DNA from: Gnetum montanum
Lineage: Eukaryota > Streptophyta > Gnetopsida > Gnetales > Gnetaceae
NCBI GenBank assembly: GCA_015680685.1
Contig: MNCI01004849.1
Span: 376,386-440,385, forward strand
DNA: 64,000 nucleotides
Direction: 5' to 3'
The translations under genes were made by a program, and so were the position numbers. Shown piece after piece: positions 56,702 to 64,000 of this stretch. Each line of letters opens with the position of its first letter. Position 1 is the stretch's first letter. The notes beneath the pieces are model-generated. The model saw only the letters and a program-made list of their open reading frames with translations, did no database searches and had not been told where the DNA came from.

Positions 56702-56910
56702 ATAGGGTTTAGGTACTTACTAGTCTCTGGCAACACCAAGGCTCAGATACCTTCAAATAGACTTAGTAGTTATGAAATGTACTAAACATGAGTATGTGTT
56801 TCACTATTGTGAATGTTGAAATGGTTGGGTTATGCATGAAATTGTAATTAGCTATCATAAAAGAGACTCAAATATCTTTGTCAAATACTGTGAGTTGTTG
56901 GAGATTCCTA
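56702..56910 (+). repeat. Repeat unit shared with 63,812-64,000
   Basis: GTTTAGGTACTTACTAGTCT, CTGGCAACACCAAGGC, TCAGATACC and AATACTGTGAGTTGTTG match, in the same order and direction, the sequence at the right edge of the window. It is probably leader sequence of a Ty3-type element. Confidence 0.7.
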
Positions 56911-58048
56911 TTTTATTCAATTTGTTATTCTATATGGTCCCTATATTATGAGACTTATAACAAATAAAATTTTGGCCAAATGTTTGAACACAATTCTGCC
57001 AATCTACTCCTAATTTCCCCTTGAGAGAAAGTTCCATAACAAAACGAGAAATAGAGTAAGATTCAATGGACTTAGAAAGAGGAAGAAAAGAAAGCAAAAT
57101 TACATGAAATCTCAAATATTTAAGCAAGATAAATTAACACAAGGAAACACTTCAAAATAAAGGTAGTCCTAATTCAATAACTACAAATTGTCCAAACTTT
57201 CTAAACTCAATAAGAAATTTCATAAAGACAATCTTATTATACTATCAAAAATTGTTGCATAAATGACAAAGTACAAGTCTTTATTTTGGCTAGTTAATAG
57301 TTGTCAAAGATTACATTCAATAGAACTTTGAAAAAATTTAACAATTTCTATATTTAAATACCAAGGCGATACACTTTAGAAAATAAATAAGCTATTTTAG
57401 TCATTTAAAAATACCAAAGATTTTCCTAGGTTCTCTATGCTCATAATAAGAAAATTCATTAAGACATTACTATTAAATTGCTCTTGAGGCTTTTCAACAA
57501 CATAAGCTCTTCTATAGCAAATCTTAATAGAAGTTTAATATTGCATAAAAAAGGAGTTATAAAAAAAACCTAGGAAAAATTCCAAAATTAAATGCCAAGC
57601 ATAATACTATCTAAACCATTAGCTAAGCAAAGAAAAAAAAAAGGAAGAAATGAAGTCACAAGATTAAAACAAAGAATTTGAATTGATGTCTTTAACAAGC
57701 CATGCTTTTACAATCTTCTATGTTCTTCCAAGTTGCTCCATCCAATTCTTCTCCTTTTCACTCTAACTTTAAAGCCTTTTTATAGTGGCTTTGGGAAGTT
57801 ACAATAATCATGAAGTGATAATCGCTCTATCGAGGGGATTAATTTATAACTAGCCTAGAAGTGATAACTTCCATAAGAAGTTATTAGAAATTTGAGCTAT
57901 GATTTCCAAGTGTTCTATTGGAAAAAAATATTAAGGAGATAACCATAGGAAGTTACAAAAAAATGAGGAATACATGCCATGGTGGGTAGGTGTCCTATGA
58001 GTAATTATAACCTACAAACTTCAAGGGAATATTGTAACTCCTATAAGG

Positions 58049-58083
<35 letters not shown>

Positions 58084-58218
58084 CCTTAAATACCCTTAGA
58101 AAATAAGATTGTAATTCATAAATTCATCACTTAAACTAAAGAAAACTTCCTTTCAATGTTAAAAAACAACCATGTATATGGTAACATGAACAATGTTTAA
58201 AAGAAAAAAAAAGATTAT
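56911..58218. other. AT-rich region with LTR-like promoter
   Basis: On the minus strand TATAAAAAGG (57,784-57,775) and a purine-rich leader resemble an LTR promoter, but no partner repeat was found. A (TA)n microsatellite is at 58,053-58,081. No supported coding frame. Confidence 0.35.
58053..58081. repeat. (TA)n microsatellite
   Basis: About 14 uninterrupted TA units. Confidence 0.95.
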
Positions 58219-61200
58219 GTGGCCTTTGGGCTTCATGTATTGCTACATTGCTTTGATATGCAACCTTGCAGAGGCCTTCAAAATTCCCATGGCTTTCATT
58301 CTAGAAGTTGTGTGTTCTTAGCTATGTGTTGTAGCACTATTGTTAACTGCTGCCTGTCTACCTTGGCCACCTCTTTATCACCCCCTTTACCATTTCCACA
58401 CCCAGATCCTAAGCTATCAAAGTCTGATGGTCTTGTCTTTGTGCCAGTCATTGCAAAATTTCTGTCTAAATTTTTTTCAACTACAATGGAGAAAGAATCA
58501 CGTTCTTGTTTCTCTACTTCTTGTTGGTGGATGAGCTCTTTCCATGGCACCATCAGTCTACTCCTAATACTTTTGTGATTTTCTCCTCCACTGCATCTTA
58601 GCAACAAATCATGATTTGCATCTACCTATCAAATCTTGGAGAATGGACCATAATAGAACTCCTTCAAGCCCACAGAACTACTCTTGCTATTGCTATGAAG
58701 CTGTAATGAGGGCATTGGTGATGTTGGTGCCCTAATGTCCTATTATTGATTATTGTTATGGGAACACAAATAGAGCATGAGAATGTCCATGGCATTTTTT
58801 TTATTTCAAGATTATGAGCTTTCTTTCTAACTCCAAAGTACAACAAATCATTTTTGTGATTTTGTTTCTATTGTAGGTTCTTTGCATAATGGAGATTAGG
58901 GTTTCAACTCTATACAAGCAAAGACAACTTCATATTATTTACTTGTTTGGGGTTTGCACATATGAACGTGATTTAGACTAGAATGACAAGTGTAAAACAA
59001 GGATGCCTAGTAGCATTCCTAGAATTGTAAAATTAATTTGTATGATCACATTAAAAATATGTGTTTTTAATAGATGTGGTGCTTAGGTTTTAAATTCTTT
59101 TTTAGGCATAATGTATGCAATAATACTATGAATTTGCTTCTTCTTTTGGATGAAATTGACAATTATAAAAATCCAGCATTACAACTTCGATTTTTTTTTA
59201 TTCTCAAAGATTTATGCATTCTACTGTGCAGTCTTGTTTATATTGGATACTTCTAGTTAAATTTCCGTGGATGCATTTGATAACATCACTGTAACTGTTC
59301 ATATCAATATATTGTGTAAAATACAATCCTTATTGCAATTGTTTAGAGAAATAAACTTTGTGCTTTCCAACATTTCACTTTGCATTTTACTTGCATACTG
59401 TAACCCGTATATATGTTCCATTTTCATAGGTCATACCCTTTATTTCCCATTACATTACTATATAATTTATTCTCTTAAACTCCACCTTTAATTTCTCAGC
59501 ACAATAACCCAATTTTACATGTCAAATACCTTTGTATTATGATAGTGACTAAGACAAATCTCCATTATACTCATGGCTATATATACTTGAATTTATAAAG
59601 TTTAAACCAAATTTAGAAGAACTGATAATCCATCCCAATGTATCTATCAACCTTATCTAGAGTATACTCATTCCACTCATGAGATGATTAACTAGTCTCA
59701 TAATTCATCCTTGAACTTTAGAAACCTAGGTATCCAACTTATTAAAATTATTCCAATGTGTTAGAATAATTTCAAGAAAATAAGAAAGTTGTTACAATTT
59801 ACTCCATCATATGTTGTAAATGTGGTAACAATATCATCTATGATCACATAAATAGCTAAGGATTGGCATTTTATGTGTAACTTATAACACTTTGATATTG
59901 TGTCTTGTTGGTTAGTTACACTTAGGCTAAGTTGTGATCATGAAAGATTAATTGTTTTAATATTATTTTCTTATTATTTCATTGTATTGGCTATTCGAGT
60001 TTGTTGGTGAGGTTTAACTTGGATGAATTTGTAATATTTAAGATTATTTTATTAGTTAAACCATGTGGGAGTTAGAAAAATTTTCTTGTAGAAACCATTG
60101 GTTTGTAGCTTCCATGATGTAAAGTTTACCTCCAATAGCCATCAGGTTGAATAGGTAGATTTGGACCAGTTATTACAAAAATATGGACTTTGGAAGGCCC
60201 TAGGCTCTGAAAATAGCAAAAATTCCATTGATATTTGAAGGAAAATATGAAAAATTGCTAGGTGTTGATGCATATTTATAGGAGTTTTATGTTATGTCGA
60301 TGAGGATACGTCAATGGTAATGCATCGACGAGGATACGTCAATGGGGACATGCTAGCTTCTTCTACCCACATTGGGCCTTCCAATAGCAACGTGGAAATG
60401 CAGTGTTAACACTAGAGTTGGAGTAGTGCTAAAATTCCAAGATATGCTGGAACAATGTTAGGCTGAAGGCTCAATGCTAGGGGGATGCTATAGCAACACT
60501 AGGGAGTAAGAGTTATATTCCCCACCCCAAGTTGGGCATGGATGATGTTACATCCCCTAATGCCAGAAATAGGTGGGTCATACTACACCCCTCCCCCTGC
60601 CTCCACAAGTGTTTTCCAACCCCCCCAAACAAAGCCTAAATATAGGCATAATATGACTTTTCTCACTTAGAGGTTGAGGCCTTGACCACTTATGAGGCAT
60701 GTTTTAGCTACAAAAGCTAAAGTATGTGAAATTTTATCTCTTGGGTTGCAATCTTCACATTTTACAATAAAGTTCAACCTCAAGTTTCATGCGGTGAGGT
60801 ATACAAAGGTTACAACATGCATTTTTGGTGGTGTTTCATTGGCCCCTCTTTGTTGGTGTCTGGAGGATTAACCCAAGGCACCAACAAAAAATACAAAACA
60901 CCACTATAGGTCCATCATCAATGTTCCCTCTCTATGCTTGGTTCAGTCATGTTGAACCATGTCAAAGAATGCTTATGGTGATGGGATAAGGCTATGAGGA
61001 GGAATTAGTAATGAGGTCATATTTGATCATGAGGGTTAATAATGAGTTTCAAAGTTGACATCATGGCTACGATGTGGTACTAACATGTTGGTCAATCAAT
61101 GCTTTTGATACTTTGTGTATTTGAAATGTTGGTCACTATGCGTTTTAGGATCCAACATCTTTCTCTAAGGTTTCTTTTGCTATTAGGCTCCTCCCTTTGC

Positions 61201-61800
61201 ATATTTAGAGCCGTTGATTTGTCTGTTTGGTCTTCATTGGCCTTTCCATCTTCTTAGCAATTTTCTTTCTCATTTTTTCTGGTTGAAACCTTCATTGGGT
61301 TTCTTTGCCAAGGTTGATCTAATTGTAGTTTTCCCATCAAATGAGATGTGTTATACCCAATGGATTTAGTCATTTTCCCATTGAATGAGATGTGTTATAT
61401 TCAACGAACTTGTGGGTGGAGCATGATGAAGGGATGTCATATGGCCATAATGCATGAGTGTTAAATATTGGGCAGCCTTCCTATGCAAGGTAAGGAAGGC
61501 TATAATAAGGCTACATGATTAGATTCAAGGAGATGCTAATACGATGGAAATGACATAAACACTCTTGACATAGAAAGACAAACTCACCAAAACATGTGCA
61601 TTGAGGTCACACAATGACTTGCTACCATGATGATTTGCACCTTCACAATGACTTCAAGCTTCATCCTACAAGCACAACTTCAAGAGGACAAGAAAACTAA
61701 GTGAAGAAAGCATGATGTTACAATACATTGCATAAGGCCACATGGAATGATTAAACCAGGCTACCATAGATTACACATGTCACAAAGTTTAGCATAGGTT
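58219..61800. other. Unassigned intergenic or retroelement-derived DNA
   Basis: Overlapping frames on opposite strands at 58,219-58,607 (119 and 103 codons) have no recognised domain; neither can be called a gene. At 60,295-60,350 a GATACGTCAATGG unit is repeated, and a long imperfect hairpin lies at 60,825-60,905. A 44 bp near-duplicate unit starts at 61,329 and 61,373. The remainder shows nothing I can name. Confidence 0.35.
60825..60905. repeat. Imperfect hairpin
   Basis: TGGTGGTGTTT and TTTGTTGGTGTC pair with GGCACCAACAAA and AAACACCACT, giving two stacked stems around a loop with internal bulges. Role unknown. Confidence 0.6.
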
Positions 61801-61818
61801 AAGCAAGCTTGCTTATTA

Positions 61819-62880
61819 TCAATTGTGAAGGTCACTGATGTTGGCTACATAGAAATGATTGACTGGATTGGCCAACTCATTCCCATACATGTCAACTATT
61901 CTAAATGCTTCATTTCTATAGGGCTTGGTACCCAAGAAAGGCCCTTTCCAGTTGGTTGAGAATTTGTCTACATGCTCACAAACAGCCTTGAGGACCAGAT
62001 CTCCTTCCTTGATCTTATGCTTTGTCAACTTATGGTGGTGTTGCTATTTTTTCCTCGATAATGCTCAATGTGAGCAAGAATTTACACCTACTACTCCTCT
62101 ACCAATTCTAGGTCCATGATATGTAGCTCCTTGTTCTATTCATCATTGATTAAGTCTAACAAGACTACCCAAAGTTATGGTACCTGCAATTCAAGAGGTA
62201 AAATAGCTTCAGAACGATACACAAGGCTATAAGGGGTTACATCAATTGCCATACAAAATCTTGTTTTATAGGCCCAAAGTGCATGGACAAGCTACTCATG
62301 CCACTTATGCTTATTGTTGCTCAACATATTTTTGAGTAGCTTTATGATGGCATTATTGCTTGATTCTACTTGTCCATTGGCTTGAGGGTAATAAGGTGAT
62401 GAAAAGGAGTGCTTAATGCCTAGGTCATAACAAATTTTTTTTGTTTCTTGGCTACTATACTGTGGTCCCTTGTTTATGACTATGATTATAGGTATACCAA
62501 AATAGGCTACTATGTTATTGTGTATAAATCTATAAACTTGTTCAAATGTTATCCTTCTTAGAGAAATAGCTTCAACCCACGTCATAAAGTATTTGGTTGC
62601 AATGATGATAAAGCTATGACCTAGAGAAGACTTAGGTGTTATAGGTCCAATGATATTCAACCCCCACCATTGAAATGACCAAGGAATTTGAGTGGTGTGT
62701 AACTCAGTTGGTGGTATGTGTATAAGGTTATTATGTTGTTGGCACATGTTACAAGTTTTTACCTTCTACAAGCAATCACTTTCCATATAGGGCTAGTAAT
62801 AGTCTAACTATCTAATCTTAGCAACCATAGCCCTAGGTCCTATATGTCCCGTACATACACTCTCATGGACCTACTCTAGG
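61819..62880 (-). pseudogene. Tat-like Ty3/gypsy integrase relic
   Basis: A zinc-binding segment with stops (about 62,880-62,740; VKTCNMCQQHNN) leads into the core frame 62,747-62,292. That frame has IPWSFQWWGLNIIGPI, IATKYFMTWVEAISLRRI, FGIPIIIVINKGPQY and YYPQANGQVESSNNAIIKLL. Two catalytic Asp positions are Asn (GLN-II and IVIN), while the Glu of QVESSN is kept. After a gap the C-terminal domain continues (62,028-61,819; KIKEGDLVLKAV, FSTNWKGPFLGTKPY), ending with a stop. GQVE and KGPF wording point to the Tat/Ogre side of Ty3/gypsy. RT and gag are not found to its right. Confidence 0.8.
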
Positions 62881-63369
62881 ATTGTTTAGGCTTCAGTTTT
62901 ACCCAAGCACACTAACAATATGTCATCATAGAGCCATCAACATAATGTGTTATCACCTACTATCACATATTCTTTTGATCATTTACATACAACGTCCTTT
63001 TTAGAAAATGTGGATTTTAGAATATTCAATCTTTTTATTCTTAGATTCTTTTCTAGCTTTTCCATGCATTTTGATTCATCTTCCTACTACTCATGGATTT
63101 GATTATTTATTGGGTTTGTTATTTGGTTTGTGGATTTCACTTTCAATTTAGCTAACCATTTTGATAAAATGTGAGTTTTAGATACATCATTTGTGTTGCC
63201 CCTTCCAAACCTCTCAAAACCATTTGAAGTTCACACAAATGCTTCAAATGAGGTAATTGGTGGATGCTTTTGTAGGTTAATCATCCTGTGAAATTCGAAT
63301 GAAAGAAGCTAAACTAGACTAAATAGTTGTAACATATTCATAAAAATAATATTTATGAATATTTTACCT

Positions 63370-63761
63370 CTCCAGAGATAGAATATTTTCCATGTGCTTG
63401 CAGTAGGAGCTCCAAAGTGAACGGATCTTTATTCAAACAAATATTGTACCTGAACACATATTTGTGTACGGAAATAAAGACAAACTTCTTGGATAAACCT
63501 TGCAGTGCATGGAATAGGCTAAATAGGACTTTTATTTATTGTTATTTACTGTTTACCATTTAATCACTTTATTAGTTATTAAATCTCTTTCAACCCTTCT
63601 CTCCTAGTTAAGTGCCTCAGTACGATCGCTTCAAGCACGTGCATTACGCCTGGTGATCCCAGCAACGATTAGCGTTTGGTAACCAAGGTTGCATTGGTTC
63701 AGGGTGTGAACGGTAAGTGGGAATGGATGCTGATGCTAGGTTAATTCAGACATAGTGTTGG
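63370..63761 (+). repeat. LTR segment of a plus-strand Ty3-type element
   Basis: It runs AAGTGAACGGATCTTTATTC, GGAAATAAAGACAAACTT, TTAGCGTTTGGTAACC and GGTTCAGGGTGTG. This is the reverse orientation of the same blocks in the LTRs at 35,244 and 44,365. TTGGCGACCATTTGGGAT begins about 63,762 and may be a PBS, so this would be a 5' LTR whose element runs off the window. The left limit is uncertain. Confidence 0.55.
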
Positions 63762-63811
63762 CGACCATTTGGGATGCGATTGCCAACGAGTGTCGAACAG
63801 GATTTAGGTGC

Positions 63812-64000
63812 CTGCTGGTCTCTGGCAACACGAAGGCCCAGATACCTCCAAATAAACTCAGTAGTTAATGTGAATATGTGTGTGTGCTGTTGCGGCGTGT
63901 GGTTGTGTAAAATGTGACAATTGCGTTGTGTGTGAACTACAAATGACTTACTTTAAAGAGATTCAGCCAACTTTGCCAAGTACTGTGAGTTCTTGAAAAT
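63812..64000 (+). repeat. Repeat unit shared with 56,702-56,910 (cut by window end)
   Basis: Same order of blocks: GATTTAGGTGCCTGCTGGTC, TCTGGCAACACGAAGGC, CCAGATACCTCC and AGTACTGTGAGTTCTTG. It lies directly after the presumed PBS and so reads as element leader. Confidence 0.65.

Noticed and set aside
58219-58607. Overlapping ORFs of 119 and 103 codons
   Set aside because: They overlap on opposite strands, neither has a known domain, and the plus-strand one is Cys/Leu/Ser-rich as expected for a shadow frame.
1-64000. CRISPR arrays, operons, tRNA or rRNA genes
   Set aside because: No regularly spaced repeats, no bacterial-type gene packing and no intact cloverleaf or rRNA segment was seen; tRNA-like motifs belong to the SINE copies.

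Overview
The window is AT-rich nuclear DNA from a vascular plant with a large, transposon-filled genome. Two things point there: a split plant gene for a plastid-targeted protease, and plant-type retroelements (Athila, Tat-like, Sirevirus-like, RTE and L1 LINEs, a tRNA-derived SINE). Introns of several kilobases stuffed with decayed elements would suit a gymnosperm or another large plant genome. The species cannot be read from the sequence.

Positions 1-28,124 hold one host gene on the minus strand. It is the nuclear gene for the chloroplast stromal processing peptidase (SPP, an M16 zinc metallopeptidase). I can place 14 consecutive exons with GT-AG borders and fully consistent phases. They encode residues 1-837 without a stop; the C-terminal third lies beyond the left edge. 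The introns are filled with repeats: a poly(A) retroposon family carrying a coiled-coil ORF, at least five copies of a SINE, RTE-clade LINE pieces with (GATGAT)n tails, and short tandem duplications. Intron 5 alone is about 10.4 kb. About 670 bp of upstream sequence (28,125-28,795) contains a G-box and a site II motif.

Positions 28,795-46,050 are a nest of retrotransposons. First comes a 5'-truncated L1 LINE. Then a longer L1 LINE (about 30.6-46.0 kb, plus strand) is interrupted by an RTE LINE (32.8-34.1 kb) and by a complete Athila-type Ty3/gypsy element on the minus strand (35,244-45,216). That element has about 850 bp LTRs, a 5 bp target duplication, a PBS and a PPT. Its enzymes have lost catalytic residues.

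Positions 46-64 kb contain no recognisable host gene. They hold a Sirevirus-like Ty1/copia gag region (plus), a plant transposon-domain fragment (plus), a 3' LTR distantly related to the Athila LTR followed by a broken coiled-coil reading frame (minus), a Tat-like integrase relic (minus), and an LTR of an opposite-strand element running off the right edge.

The only gene likely to serve the plant is SPP, which removes transit peptides from imported chloroplast precursors. Everything else is mobile DNA in different stages of decay. The best candidate for something undescribed is the repeated coiled-coil ORF retroposon family in the SPP introns, which shares its 3' tail type with L1 elements but shows no reverse transcriptase.
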